A stretch of DNA of 64,000 nt, taken from the NCBI RefSeq assembly GCF_014649015.1, contig NZ_BMSF01000007.1, positions 62,001 through 126,000 of the forward strand. The letters are read 5' to 3'. Position numbers and translations under genes: made by a program. This DNA comes from Streptomyces narbonensis. GTDB lineage: Bacteria > Actinomycetota > Actinomycetes > Streptomycetales > Streptomycetaceae. Shown piece by piece: positions 11,069-20,172 of the stretch; the stretch's first letter is position 1; every line of letters starts with the position of its first letter. The notes below the pieces were generated by a model. It was not told the DNA's origin. It did not search any database and saw only the letters and a list, made by a program, of their open reading frames with translations.

Positions 11069-12727
11069 GTGGTGGCGGAGCCGGAGGGCCCCGAGGAGGC
11101 TCCGGAGGACCGGAAGCCTCAGTCGGACGAGGCACGGAGCGCGTTCGTCCCGCCGGCCGGCGTGGAGCAGCCGGCGCCACCCGAGGAGGAGCACCCGACC
11201 TCCGAGTTCGCGCTGCCGCCCGGTCTGACCCCGGAGCCGCCGCAGGAGCAGGAGGGGTCGGCGTTCGCGACACCCGCCACCTACTCGGCGAAGACCTCGC
11301 CGCCTGTGTTCACCCCGGCGTACGGGGTGCCCCTGGTGCGGCTCTCGCAGGACGCGCCGTGGCAGGACCGGATGCGGACCATGCTGCGGCTGCCGGTGCA
11401 CGAGCGGCCGGTGCCGGAGGCGGCGGGCAAGGTCGACGAGTCCGGCCCTTCGGTGCCGCGCGTCCTCGACCTGACCCTGCGCATCGGCGAGCTGCTGCTC
11501 GCGGGCGGGGAGGGCGCGGAGGACGTCGAGGCGGCGATGTTCGCGATCTGCCGTTCGTACGGGCTGGACCGGGTCGAGCCGACGGTCACCTTCACCCTGC
11601 TGTCCGTCACCTACCAGCCGTCGCTGGTGGACGACCCGGTCACGGCGAACCGGACGGTACGGCGGCGGGGCACGGACTACACGCGGCTCGCCGCGGTGTA
11701 CACGCTGCTCGCGGACATCAACGCGCAGGCGCACGAGGTGACGCCCGAGGAGGCGTACCGCAGGCTCGCGGAGATCCGGCGGAACCGGCACCCGTATCCG
11801 GGGTGGGTCCTCACTGCGGCGGCGGGGGTGCTGGCGGGCGCGGCCTCGGTGCTGCTCGGCGGCGGGCCGACGGTCTTCTTCGTGGCGGCGCTCGGCGCGG
11901 TGCTCGGGGACCGGCTGGCGTGGCTGTGCGCGGGGCGCGGGCTGCCGGAGTTCTACCAGTTCCTGGTGGCGGCGATGCCGCCGGCGGCGATGGGTGTGCT
12001 CCTGACGCTGCTCCACGCTGACCTTCGGCCCTCGGCGGTGATCACCGGTGGTCTGTTCGCGCTGATTCCGGGGCGGGCGTTGGTGGCGGCCGTGCAGGAC
12101 GGTCTGACGGGCTTCTACATCACGGCCTCGGCCCGGCTCCTGGAGGTCGCGTACTTCTTCGTCGCGATCGTGGTGGGCGTGCTGTCGGTGCTGTACGTAG
12201 CCGTGCAGTTCGACGCGCAGCTGAACCCCGAGGGGGCGCTGCGGGCGGTGGAGCGGCCGGTGACGCAGATCCTGGCGTCGATGGTGCTGTGCGCGACCTT
12301 CGCGATCCTGCTGCAGCAGTCGCGGTCGACGGTGCTCTTCGCGACGCTGAACGGCGGGGTTGCGTGGGTGATCTACGCGTCGATCGCGGTGACGGCCGAG
12401 GGGTCGACGGTGATGGCGACGGCCGTGGCGGCCGGTCTGGTGGGGCTCTTCGGGCAGCTGATCGCCCGGTACCACCACACGTCGTCGCTGCCGTACGTGA
12501 CGGCGGCGATCGGTCCGCTGCTGCCCGGTTCGGCGACGTACTTCGGAGTGCTCGCGATCGCCCAGAACAACCTGGACCAGGGCTTCGCCTCGCTGGCGAA
12601 GGCGGCGGCCCTGGCCCTGGCGATCGCGATCGGGGTGAACCTGGGGAGCGAGCTGGCGCGCCTCTTCATGCAGGCCCCCGGTGCGGCGGCGGCCCGCAGG
12701 GCCGCGAAGCGCACCAGGGGCTTCTAA
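11069..12727 (+). CDS. Threonine/serine exporter family membrane protein (ThrE, DUF1212)
   Basis: ThrE proteins export threonine and serine in actinobacteria. This 552-residue protein starts with about 130 hydrophilic Glu/Pro-rich residues. The DUF1212 half follows (R-V-L-D-L-T-L-R-I-G-E-L-L-L-A-G-G-E-G-A-E-D-V), then about ten membrane helices between residues 235 and 540 covering the second ThrE domain. GTG 11069 has a purine-rich GGCGGAGAGA just upstream; GTG 11072 is equally possible. The gene stands alone between ppa and the convergent dedA. Substrate is inferred from the family only. Confidence 0.85.
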   Translation: MVAEPEGPEEAPEDRKPQSDEARSAFVPPAGVEQPAPPEEEHPTSEFALPPGLTPEPPQEQEGSAFATPATYSAKTSPPVFTPAYGVPLVRLSQDAPWQDRMRTMLRLPVHERPVPEAAGKVDESGPSVPRVLDLTLRIGELLLAGGEGAEDVEAAMFAICRSYGLDRVEPTVTFTLLSVTYQPSLVDDPVTANRTVRRRGTDYTRLAAVYTLLADINAQAHEVTPEEAYRRLAEIRRNRHPYPGWVLTAAAGVLAGAASVLLGGGPTVFFVAALGAVLGDRLAWLCAGRGLPEFYQFLVAAMPPAAMGVLLTLLHADLRPSAVITGGLFALIPGRALVAAVQDGLTGFYITASARLLEVAYFFVAIVVGVLSVLYVAVQFDAQLNPEGALRAVERPVTQILASMVLCATFAILLQQSRSTVLFATLNGGVAWVIYASIAVTAEGSTVMATAVAAGLVGLFGQLIARYHHTSSLPYVTAAIGPLLPGSATYFGVLAIAQNNLDQGFASLAKAAALALAIAIGVNLGSELARLFMQAPGAAAARRAAKRTRGF

Positions 12728-12740
12728 AAGCCGGAGCCGC

Positions 12741-12813
12741 CCCGAGGGGACTCGGGACGGCTCGGGGCTGTGCGAGTGTCCCGAGGGGACTCGGGACGGC
12801 TCGGGGCTGTGCG
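12741..12813. repeat. Two 34-bp direct repeats, each forming a hairpin, between convergent genes
   Basis: Copies at 12741-12774 and 12780-12813 are identical over 34 bases. Each contains CCCGAG-GGGA-CTCGGG, a short perfect hairpin; in the second copy the stem is 8 bp (GTCCCGAG/CTCGGGAC). They fill the gap between the exporter stop (12727) and the DedA stop (12820), so they may be duplicated bidirectional terminators. Confidence 0.75.
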
Positions 12814-12819
12814 CGGGGG

Positions 12820-13575
12820 TCAGCGCTTGGCGTGGCGGCCGCGGGAGGCCGGGGGGTTGGGGGTGCCGGGGGCGTCGTGCCCGCCGTGGGTCCCGTGGCC
12901 GCTCTGGCCACTCTGGTCGCTCTGGTCGCCGTGCTCGCCGGCGGCCTTGGCCTTCTTGGACTGGGAGCGGGCCCGGAGGTACTCGATCACGATCGGGACG
13001 ACCGAGAGCAGGACGATCCCGACGAGGATCATCTCGATGTGCTGGTGCACGAAGTCGATCTTGCCGAGGGAGGCACCGAGCAGGGTCACGCCCGCGCCCC
13101 ACAGCACACCGCCGATGATGTTGAACGTGATGAACTGGCGGTAGTTCATCTTGCTGACGCCGGCGATGATCGGCGTGAACGTCCGGACGATGGGGACGAA
13201 GCGGGCCAGGATCAGCGACTTCGGGCCGTGCTTCTCGAAGAACTCGTGGGCCTTCTCGACGTTCTCCTGCTTGAAGAGCTTCGAGTCGGGGCGCTTGAAG
13301 AGGGCCGGTCCGACCTTGCGCCCGAAGAGGTATCCGACCTGGTCGCCGATGACCGCCGCGGCCACGATCAGCGTGCACATCAGCCAGAGCGGCATGTCCA
13401 GCTTGCCGGTGGTGATCAGCAGGCCGGTGGTGAAGAGCAGCGAGTCGCCGGGCAGGAAGAACCCGATGAGGAGACCGGACTCGGCGAAGACGATGGCCAG
13501 GACACCGATCGGACCAAAGGTCTGAATCAGATAGTCCGGGTCCAGCCAGCTCGGTCCGAGGGCAAGCGTGTTCAC
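12820..13575 (-). CDS. DedA family membrane protein
   Basis: DedA (VTT-domain) proteins act in lipid flipping and membrane homeostasis. The 251-residue protein has four to five hydrophobic segments. It also has the conserved F-x-E-S-G-L-L-I-G-F-F-L-P-G-D-S near residues 31-46 and G-R-K-V-G followed by R-F-V-P-I-V-R-T-F-T-P-I-I-A-G. The C-terminus is His/Gly-rich and hydrophilic. GTG 13575 is chosen because GCAGGAG lies upstream and it puts the conserved L-G-P near the N-terminus; the longer open frame back to 13635 adds polar residues only. Confidence 0.88.
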   Translation of the reverse strand: MNTLALGPSWLDPDYLIQTFGPIGVLAIVFAESGLLIGFFLPGDSLLFTTGLLITTGKLDMPLWLMCTLIVAAAVIGDQVGYLFGRKVGPALFKRPDSKLFKQENVEKAHEFFEKHGPKSLILARFVPIVRTFTPIIAGVSKMNYRQFITFNIIGGVLWGAGVTLLGASLGKIDFVHQHIEMILVGIVLLSVVPIVIEYLRARSQSKKAKAAGEHGDQSDQSGQSGHGTHGGHDAPGTPNPPASRGRHAKR

Positions 13576-13727
13576 GGGTTCCGGGCTCCTGCGGTCAGTG
13601 GGGGCATGGGGGGACGGCTCGCCCCAAGCTATCAACGCGGACGGGACCCGACCGGTTCCACCCGGCTCCCACAGGATGCGGAGCGGGACTCCGGGCCCGA
13701 GGGTGGGGGGCCAGGAGGTGTATGCCG

Positions 13728-14096
13728 ATGGGCATCGAGGAGTACGGAGGCGGCCAGGAGCCGCACCCGGACGTGCTGGTCGTGACGACGAACGACGTGC
13801 CGGGATACGAGGTCAGACAGGTCATCGGTGAGGTCTTCGGGCTCACCGTGCGCTCGCGCCATCTGGGCAGTCAGATCGGCGCGGGGCTGAAGTCGATGAT
13901 CGGCGGTGAGCTGAAGGGTCTGACCAAGACCCTGGTGCAGACCCGCAACCAGGCGATGGAACGACTGGTCGAACAGGCCCAGGCTCGCGGCGCGAACGCC
14001 GTGCTGATGTTCCGCTTCGACGTGACGGAGGCGGCGGACGTGGGCACGGAGGTGTGCGCCTACGGAACGGCCGTGGTGATCGCCCCGCGGGTCTGA
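13728..14096 (+). CDS. YbjQ/DUF74 family protein (heavy-metal-binding domain annotation)
   Basis: This 122-residue protein belongs to the small YbjQ family, which folds as a homopentamer. It has V-L-V-V-T-T-N-D-V-P-G-Y at the N-terminus, a central V-T-x-R-S-R-H-L-G, and the C-terminal G-A-N-A-V-L-M-F-R-F-D. The 'heavy-metal-binding' label is an annotation, not a demonstrated role. ATG 13728 is preferred over ATG 13722 because AGGAGG at 13713-13718 is only three bases from the latter. It is divergent from dedA. Confidence 0.85.
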   Translation: MGIEEYGGGQEPHPDVLVVTTNDVPGYEVRQVIGEVFGLTVRSRHLGSQIGAGLKSMIGGELKGLTKTLVQTRNQAMERLVEQAQARGANAVLMFRFDVTEAADVGTEVCAYGTAVVIAPRV

Positions 14097-14201
14097 GTCG
14101 CGCACGTCACGTGAGCCACTGGGGGGGCAGCACGTTCGTGCGGTTCCGTTTCGCATGGATTTCGGGATGTTGTGCGGCATTTGCTCACTTATGGTGGGCC
14201 G

Positions 14202-15494
14202 GTGGCCCCTGATCATGCTCCGCCCGCACCGTCACCCTCCCCCGCGGAGGACCAGTTCCGGATCCTGCTGCCCCAGGTCCTGCCCGCGCTCGTGGTCGGT
14301 GTGGCGGCGAGCCTCATGTACCTGGGGATCAGCTACGTCTCCGAGGAGTTCCAGGTCGTGCTCTGGGACGACCTGCCGGACGCGCTCGGCATCGGCAGGT
14401 ACTCCTCCCTCTGGATCATCACCATGCTCACGGCGACCGGCATCGCCGTGGGCCTCGTCGTGTGGAAGGTGCCCGGACACGCCGGTCCCGACCCGGCTTC
14501 CCAGGGCCTCGGCGGCGCACCGCTCGCCCCGGCAGTGGTACCGGGTCTGCTGCTCGCGAGCGCGCTCGGGCTGGCCGGCGGCGTCAGCCTCGGCCCCGAG
14601 AACCCGATCATCGCCGCCAACATCGCCCTCACCTACTGGATCGGCCACAGGATCCAACCCTCGCTGCCGGGAGCCGCCTGGGTCGCCCTGGCCTCGGCCG
14701 CGACCGTCGGCGCACTCTTCGGTACGCCGGTGGCCGCCGCCCTCATCCTCTCCGAGGCCCTGGCGTCGCAGCAGCCGGGCCGCGGCTCCCTCTGGGACCG
14801 CATCTTCGCCCCGCTCGTCGCGGCCGGAGCCGGCGCGATGACCACCCAGCTGATCTCCAATCCCAGCTTCGACATCGGACTGCCGACGCTGACCGACCCC
14901 GGCTACGAGGACCTCCTGGCCGCCGTCGTCATCGCCCCCGCCGCCGCCGTCTTCGGGCTCGCCGCCTGCTACCTCTTCCCCTACGTCCACGCGGCCTTCC
15001 AGCGCCTGCGGCACCCGATGCTGATGCTGCCCCTGGGCGGACTCACCCTCGGTCTCCTGGGCGCCCTCGGCGGGCAACTGACCCTCTTCAAGGGCCTGGA
15101 CGAGACCGAGGAGCTCGCCGCCTCGGTCGGCTCCTGGTCCTCCGGCGAACTCGCCAAGCTGGCCGTCGTCAAACTCCTCGCCCTCCTCGTCGCCGCCTCC
15201 TGCGGCTTCCGGGGCGGCCGCATCTTCCCCGCCGTCTTCATCGGCTCCGCCTTCGGACTGCTCGCCCAGGCGCTGGTCCCCGAGATCCACCCGGCCGTCG
15301 CCGTCTCCTCCGCCGTCCTCGGCGTGCTCCTCGCCACCACCCGGCAGGGCTGGATCAGCCTCTTCACCGGCGCCGCCCTCGCCGCATCGCCCTCGATCCT
15401 CGCCCTCCTCTGCATCGCCTCCCTCCCCGCCTGGCTGATCGTCACCGGCCGCCCCCAGCTCGAACTCGACCGCGAGGGCAGATCGCTGCACTGA
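14202..15494 (+). CDS. ClC-type voltage-gated chloride channel/transporter family protein
   Basis: A membrane protein of about 430 residues with ten or more hydrophobic segments. The ClC selectivity motif G-x-x-x-G-x-E-x-P appears as G-V-S-L-G-P-E-N-P, and the later segment G-F-R-G-G-R-I-F-P-A-V-F-I-G matches G-x-F-x-P. The usual gating Glu of G-K-E-G-P is present as G-P-E-N-P, so a proton-coupled antiporter is possible. GTG 14202 has GGTGG upstream; GTG 14172 is an alternative. Fifty bases later comes glutamate decarboxylase on the same strand, which suggests a two-gene acid-resistance unit. Confidence 0.85.
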   Translation: MAPDHAPPAPSPSPAEDQFRILLPQVLPALVVGVAASLMYLGISYVSEEFQVVLWDDLPDALGIGRYSSLWIITMLTATGIAVGLVVWKVPGHAGPDPASQGLGGAPLAPAVVPGLLLASALGLAGGVSLGPENPIIAANIALTYWIGHRIQPSLPGAAWVALASAATVGALFGTPVAAALILSEALASQQPGRGSLWDRIFAPLVAAGAGAMTTQLISNPSFDIGLPTLTDPGYEDLLAAVVIAPAAAVFGLAACYLFPYVHAAFQRLRHPMLMLPLGGLTLGLLGALGGQLTLFKGLDETEELAASVGSWSSGELAKLAVVKLLALLVAASCGFRGGRIFPAVFIGSAFGLLAQALVPEIHPAVAVSSAVLGVLLATTRQGWISLFTGAALAASPSILALLCIASLPAWLIVTGRPQLELDREGRSLH

Positions 15495-15545
15495 CCTCCC
15501 ACCCCGCCCCATCCCACGCCCCCCACCCGGACAGAAGGAATCCCC

Positions 15546-16964
15546 ATGCCGCTGCACCAGGGTCCCGATGCCTCCAAGCCCGAGCACGAACACCGGCTCG
15601 CGCTCAACCCCTTCTACGGGGCGGCCGACCCCATCGGCGACATGACCGAGGCCCCACCGCGCCACCAGCTCCCCGACGGGCCGCTGCCCCCGATGCACGC
15701 CTACCAGCTCGTCCACGACGAGCTGATGCTCGACGGCAACTCCCGGCTCAACCTCGCCACCTTCGTCACCACCTGGATGGAGCCCCAGGCCGGTGTCCTG
15801 ATGGGCGAGTGCCGCGACAAGAACATGATCGACAAGGACGAGTACCCGCGCACCGCCGAACTGGAGCGCCGCTGCGTCGCCATGCTCGCCCACCTGTGGA
15901 ACGCCCCGGACCCGGGCGCGGCCGTCGGCTGCTCCACCACCGGCTCCAGCGAGGCCTGCATGCTCGCCGGCCTGGCCCTCAAGCGCCGCTGGGCCAAGCG
16001 GAACGCCGACCGCTACCCGGCCACCGCCCGCCCCAACCTGGTGATGGGCGTCAACGTCCAGGTCTGCTGGGAGAAGTTCTGCGAGTTCTGGGAGGTCGAG
16101 CCCCGGCTCGTGCCCATGGAGGGCGGCCGCTTCCACCTCGACGCCGAGTCCGCCGCCGCGCTCTGCGACGAGAACACCATCGGCGTCGTCGCCGTCCTCG
16201 GCTCCACGTTCGACGGCTCCTACGAACCGGTCGCCGAGATCTGCGCCGCCCTGGATGCCCTCCAGGAGCGCACCGGCCTCGACATCCCCGTCCACGTCGA
16301 CGGAGCCTCGGGCGCCATGGTCGCCCCCTTCCTCGACGAGGACCTGGTCTGGGACTTCCGCCTCCCCCGTGTCTCCTCGATCAACACCTCCGGTCACAAG
16401 TACGGCCTGGTCTACCCGGGCGTCGGCTGGGCGCTGTGGCGCTCGCCCGTCGAACTCCCCGAGGAGCTCGTCTTCCGGGTCAACTACCTGGGCGGCGACA
16501 TGCCCACCTTCGCCCTCAACTTCTCCCGGCCGGGCGCCCAGGTCGTCGCGCAGTACTACACCTTCCTGAGGCTCGGCCGGGGGGGCTACCGGGCGGTGCA
16601 GCAGACCTCCCGGGACGTCGCCCGGGGCCTCGCCGAACGCATCGAGGCCATGGGCGACTTCCAGCTCCTCACCTACGGCAACCAGCTGCCCGTCTTCGCC
16701 TTCACCACCGCGCCCGACGTCACCTCCTTCGACGTCTTCGACGTCTCCCGGCGACTGCGCGAACAAGGGTGGCTGGTCCCCGCCTACACCTTCCCGGCCA
16801 ACCGCGAGGACCTCTCCGTCCTGCGCGTGGTCTGCCGCAACGGCTTCTCCGCCGACCTCGCCGGACTGCTCATCGAGGACCTGACCCTGCTGCTGCCCGA
16901 ACTACGGCGCCAGACACGTCCGTTCACCCACGACAAGGACGCGGCGACCTCCTTCCACCACTGA
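15546..16964 (+). CDS. gad: Glutamate decarboxylase
   Basis: This PLP enzyme converts glutamate to GABA while consuming a proton. The 472-residue protein has the family length. PLP is bound by Lys285 in N-T-S-G-H-K-Y-G, the Asp is in H-V-D-G-A-S-G (250-256), and the substrate region G-C-S-T-T-G-S-S-E-A is at 128-137. GAAGGA precedes the ATG by six bases. The C-terminus T-S-F-H-H resembles the pH-sensing H-x tail of E. coli GadB. It follows the ClC-type gene closely. No GABA antiporter gene is adjacent. Confidence 0.94.
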   Translation: MPLHQGPDASKPEHEHRLALNPFYGAADPIGDMTEAPPRHQLPDGPLPPMHAYQLVHDELMLDGNSRLNLATFVTTWMEPQAGVLMGECRDKNMIDKDEYPRTAELERRCVAMLAHLWNAPDPGAAVGCSTTGSSEACMLAGLALKRRWAKRNADRYPATARPNLVMGVNVQVCWEKFCEFWEVEPRLVPMEGGRFHLDAESAAALCDENTIGVVAVLGSTFDGSYEPVAEICAALDALQERTGLDIPVHVDGASGAMVAPFLDEDLVWDFRLPRVSSINTSGHKYGLVYPGVGWALWRSPVELPEELVFRVNYLGGDMPTFALNFSRPGAQVVAQYYTFLRLGRGGYRAVQQTSRDVARGLAERIEAMGDFQLLTYGNQLPVFAFTTAPDVTSFDVFDVSRRLREQGWLVPAYTFPANREDLSVLRVVCRNGFSADLAGLLIEDLTLLLPELRRQTRPFTHDKDAATSFHH

Positions 16965-16986
16965 GCGGCCCACCGGGCCCCGCCCC

Positions 16987-18252
16987 TCAGGACTCCTCAC
17001 CCTCACAGGCCAGCCGGAACTCCGACCACCGCACACCGTCGGCCGTCAGCGCGTACCGGCAGGGGGCCGTCTCCCGCAGCAGTCCCAGCGGGGTGCGGCG
17101 GGTGAAGTGCGCGCCGTCGCCGAGCCGGACGAACGTACGCCCGCCGTCCCCGCTTCCGTACCCCGACAGCTCCCCGCCGATCTCCACCCGGCCGCCGGGG
17201 CCCGGCACCGGCAGCCCCAGCAGCGTCCGGGGCTCCCGCTCCGGTCCCGTCGTCCACATCCGCTGCCACGTCCGGCCGCCGTCCACCGAGCGGTGCAGCG
17301 CCCGCATCGGGTTCTTCACGGGCTCGCCGCCCGTCAGCTCCCCCATCTCCGCCGCGTACACCGCGTCCTGGCCGACCGCCACCGCCGTGTACCACCCGGG
17401 ACCCGTGGCCGGGCTCGGCAGCCGGCTCACCGTCCAGCTCCGGCCCGCGTCCCGGGAGACGGCGACCGCCGCACGCCCCGAGAGCGGATCCGTCCCCGAG
17501 ACCCACCAGGACCCGTCGGGCTCCTGCCGCTCCGCCGGTCGCGGGTGCGCCCCCAGAAGCGGTACCCGGGCCAGCGCCCTGCGCCGCCCGTCCTGCGGCG
17601 AGACCACGACGACCCGCGTCCTCGCGCAGTCGTCCACCGAGGCCCCGGCCGGCGCCGGGCAGTCGGTGGCGAGCACCGCTCCCACCGGTATCTCCGGGGT
17701 CGTGCCGACCGTACGCCGGTCGCCCGCCCGCCAGGTCCTGCCCCCGTCCCGCGTGAACCAGGTCCGGTCCCCCGGCCCGGCGCCGCCGGCCTCGACCAGC
17801 GCCCGGCCCGGCCCGAGCACCAGCAGATTCGCCGAGATCCCCGTCGCCGACGACACCTCGGGCAGCGGCGACCGCCGCAGCACCCACTCCTTCGCCCCCG
17901 CGTCCAGCACGGCCACGTGCTGCCGGCAGACGCCGCCCTCCGGTGCCTCTTCGCCCTCCCGGCACTCGGCGAGGAGGGCGAATCCGCTGCCGTCGCGCGC
18001 GAGCCCCGGACTGTGCGACCAACCCGGCAGCGCCGGCGACGAGGGCAGCCGGGGCGCCGCCCCGAACACCCCCGTCGGGCGCGGGGATGACCCCCCGGAG
18101 CTCCCGGGCCCCGCGGATCCCCCGGACCCCGCAGCGCCCCCTGGCGCCCCGGCCCCGCGCGGGTCGTCGCTCCCGCCCGGGGCCGTACACCCCGTCAGTA
18201 CCGCCAACACCAGCGCCACGACGGCGCCGGTCGCTCCCACGAGCCTGCGCAT
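16987..18252 (-). CDS. Secreted lipoprotein with BNR/sialidase-like repeats
   Basis: The 421-residue protein starts with a signal peptide ending in the lipobox L-T-G-C (Cys22) and a Gly/Ser/Pro-rich linker to about 75, so it is probably anchored outside the membrane. The rest repeats S-x-D-x-G-x-T-W-like motifs (T-R-D-G-G-R-T-W, S-R-D-A-G-R-S-W, S-V-D-G-G-R-T-W), which are BNR or YCF48-type beta-propeller blades. Sialidase catalytic arginines are not obvious, so enzymatic activity is uncertain. It is convergent with gad, 22 bases apart. The AGGGGGG ribosome site precedes ATG 18252. Confidence 0.75.
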   Translation of the reverse strand: MRRLVGATGAVVALVLAVLTGCTAPGGSDDPRGAGAPGGAAGSGGSAGPGSSGGSSPRPTGVFGAAPRLPSSPALPGWSHSPGLARDGSGFALLAECREGEEAPEGGVCRQHVAVLDAGAKEWVLRRSPLPEVSSATGISANLLVLGPGRALVEAGGAGPGDRTWFTRDGGRTWRAGDRRTVGTTPEIPVGAVLATDCPAPAGASVDDCARTRVVVVSPQDGRRRALARVPLLGAHPRPAERQEPDGSWWVSGTDPLSGRAAVAVSRDAGRSWTVSRLPSPATGPGWYTAVAVGQDAVYAAEMGELTGGEPVKNPMRALHRSVDGGRTWQRMWTTGPEREPRTLLGLPVPGPGGRVEIGGELSGYGSGDGGRTFVRLGDGAHFTRRTPLGLLRETAPCRYALTADGVRWSEFRLACEGEES

Positions 18253-18343
18253 CGCACGACCCCCCTTGTCCCTCGGGCGGTTCGCGGTGAACCGCTGCTT
18301 TCAATACACCGCTCACCGCCTCCGGGTTCCCACTTCCGCGCGG

Positions 18344-19108
18344 CTACTTCCCGAGCCGCCCGAACCTCCGTACCGCCAGCGGGAAGAAGACCGCGAGCAG
18401 CACCAGCGGCCACACCACCGCCGCCATCACGTGCCCCGGTTCGCCGCCCGGATTGCCGAAGAGCTCGCGCACCGCCGTCGCGGTCGCCGACATCGGGTTC
18501 CACTCCACGACCGTGCCGAGCCAGCCCGGCATCGAGTCCGGCGAGGCGAAGGCGTTGGAGAGGAAGCCGACGGGCCAGACCAGGATCTGCACGGCCTGCA
18601 CCAGCTCCGCCCGGCCCGCGACCAGGGCGAGGAAGATCCCGATCCACAGCATCGCGAAACGCAGCAGGAGCAGTAGCCCCAGCGCCCCCAGGGTGCTCCC
18701 GGCTCCGCCGCTCGCCCGCCAGCCGATCGCGTACCCGACGCCCACCATCACGAGCAGCCCCGCGGCCGACTGGAGCATGTCGGCCGCGGCCCGCCCGACC
18801 AGGACGGCCCCGTCGGTCATCGGCATCGCCCGGAACCGGTCGATCACGCCCTTGTTCAGGTCCTGCGTCACCGCCGTCATGGTGCCTTCGAGCCCGAAGA
18901 CCATGGTCAGCGTGAGCATCCCGGGCACCAGGTAGTCGACGTAGTCGCCGTCGACGGTCCGCCCGCCGCCCACGAGGTAGCCGAACATCAGCAGCATCAT
19001 CACTGGGAACACGAGCCCGACGAGGACCTGCACGGGCTGGCGCGCCCAGTGGGCCAGCTCGCGGCGGGTCATCGTCCAGCAGTCGCTCACCACGTACGCG
19101 ACGCTCAT
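18344..19108 (-). CDS. ABC-2 type exporter permease (DrrB-like)
   Basis: A 254-residue permease with six membrane helices in the ABC-2 pattern: R-E-L-x-H-W at the N-terminus, then [10 protein letters not shown], and the central F-R-A-M-P-M-T-D helix-linker motif. It pairs with the upstream ATPase, overlapping it by four bases (ATGA), and resembles daunorubicin-resistance permeases. GGAGG precedes the start. Its expression is probably controlled by the adjacent PadR regulator. The substrate is unknown; such pairs export lipophilic drugs. Confidence 0.9.
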   Translation of the reverse strand: MSVAYVVSDCWTMTRRELAHWARQPVQVLVGLVFPVMMLLMFGYLVGGGRTVDGDYVDYLVPGMLTLTMVFGLEGTMTAVTQDLNKGVIDRFRAMPMTDGAVLVGRAAADMLQSAAGLLVMVGVGYAIGWRASGGAGSTLGALGLLLLLRFAMLWIGIFLALVAGRAELVQAVQILVWPVGFLSNAFASPDSMPGWLGTVVEWNPMSATATAVRELFGNPGGEPGHVMAAVVWPLVLLAVFFPLAVRRFGRLGK

Positions 19109-20079
19109 GCCGCGACCTCCTTCCCGAGCAGGGCGTCCCGCCCTGATTCCCCCTCCGTCAGCCGCAGGAAGGCCTCGTCCAGCGTCGGCCTGCGCAGCGC
19201 GATGTCCTCCGCCTCGATCCCGGCCTCCCCGAGCACCCGGACGGTCTCCGTGAGCGAGGCCATCCGGTCCGCCACCGGGGCGCTGAGGAGCCGCCGGTCG
19301 GCGTCCACGCTCACCTCCGCCCGCGCCGCCGGCAGCAGCCCGGCCGCCTCTTCGAGGCGTGCCGCGTCCCGTACGACGACGTCGATGCGGTCGGCGCCGA
19401 CCCTCGCCTTGAGCTCGTCCGCCGTGCCGTCGGCGACGACCCGCCCCCGGTCCACGACCGAGATCCGGTCGGCGAGCCGGTCGGCCTCCTCCAGGTACTG
19501 CGTCGTGAGCAGGACCGTCGTGCCCCCGCCGACCAGGGAGCGCACCGACTCCCACACCTCTCCGCGGCCGCGCGGGTCGAGCCCGGTCGTCGGCTCGTCG
19601 AGGAAGAGCACCTCGGGTTCGGTGATCAGCGAGGCGGCCAGGTCCAGCCGCCGCCGCATGCCGCCGCTGTACTGCTTGACGGGCTTGCGGCCGGTGTCCG
19701 TGAGGCCGAACCGCTCCAGGAGTTCGTCCGCCCGCGCCCCGGCGCCCCGCGCGCCCAGGTGGTGGAGCCTGCCGAACATCTCCAGGTTCTGCCGGCCGCC
19801 CAGCTCCTCGTCGAGGGCGGCATGCTGCCCGAGCAGCCCGATCCGCCGGCGCACCTCCCGCGCCTCGGTCCGCACGTCGTGTCCCGCGACCCGCACCAGG
19901 CCCTCGTCGTGGCGCAGGAGCGTGGCGAGGATCCGTACGGTCGTCGTCTTCCCCGCGCCGTTGGGGCCCAGCAGGCCGTGGACGGTGCCGCGGCCGACGG
20001 TCAGGTCCAGCCCGGCGAGGGCGTCCTTCTCCCCGTACCGCTTCCGTGCGCCCTCGACGAGGATCGCTTCCCTGTCCAT
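19105..20079 (-). CDS. ABC exporter ATP-binding protein (DrrA-like)
   Basis: The 324-residue ATPase has Walker [10 protein letters not shown] at 38-46, the Q-loop G-L-L-G-Q-H-A, the signature Y-S-G-G-M-R-R-R, Walker [13 protein letters not shown], and a C-terminal DUF4162-type domain found in the daunorubicin-resistance ATPase family. ATG 20079 follows GGGAGGAATC. The open frame extends further upstream to 20157, but that part lacks family sequence and covers the palindromic operator. It forms an exporter with the overlapping permease. Confidence 0.93.
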   Translation of the reverse strand: MDREAILVEGARKRYGEKDALAGLDLTVGRGTVHGLLGPNGAGKTTTVRILATLLRHDEGLVRVAGHDVRTEAREVRRRIGLLGQHAALDEELGGRQNLEMFGRLHHLGARGAGARADELLERFGLTDTGRKPVKQYSGGMRRRLDLAASLITEPEVLFLDEPTTGLDPRGRGEVWESVRSLVGGGTTVLLTTQYLEEADRLADRISVVDRGRVVADGTADELKARVGADRIDVVVRDAARLEEAAGLLPAARAEVSVDADRRLLSAPVADRMASLTETVRVLGEAGIEAEDIALRRPTLDEAFLRLTEGESGRDALLGKEVAA

Positions 20080-20104
20080 TCCGATTCCTCCCGAAAAATC
20101 CTTA

Positions 20105-20116
20105 GTCAAATTTGAC
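20105..20116. promoter_or_regulatory. Palindrome GTCAA-N2-TTGAC upstream of the ABC operon
   Basis: GTCAAATTTGAC is a perfect palindrome 26 bases before the ATPase start. The same GTCAA-N2-TTGA core occurs twice more around padR, so it is probably the PadR operator. The TTGAC half could also overlap a -35 element. Confidence 0.65.
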
Positions 20117-20160
20117 CACTTGCCGCCGACGGAGGAAGTTATGCCCCCACAGGGCATCTA

Positions 20161-20172
20161 GTCAACCTTGAT
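20161..20172. promoter_or_regulatory. Second GTCAA-N2-TTGA site at the padR stop codon
   Basis: GTCAACCTTGAT matches the palindrome with one change (TTGAT for TTGAC). It overlaps the end of padR and lies about 45 bases from the first site, so the two could be bound together. Confidence 0.5.

Noticed and set aside
16987..18252. Sialidase enzyme
   Set aside because: BNR-like repeats alone do not prove activity; catalytic arginine triad and Tyr/Glu pair not identified.
14462..18676. Open frame of 1404 codons on the plus strand
   Set aside because: Arg/Pro-rich third-position artefact overlapping four genes with clear homology in other frames.
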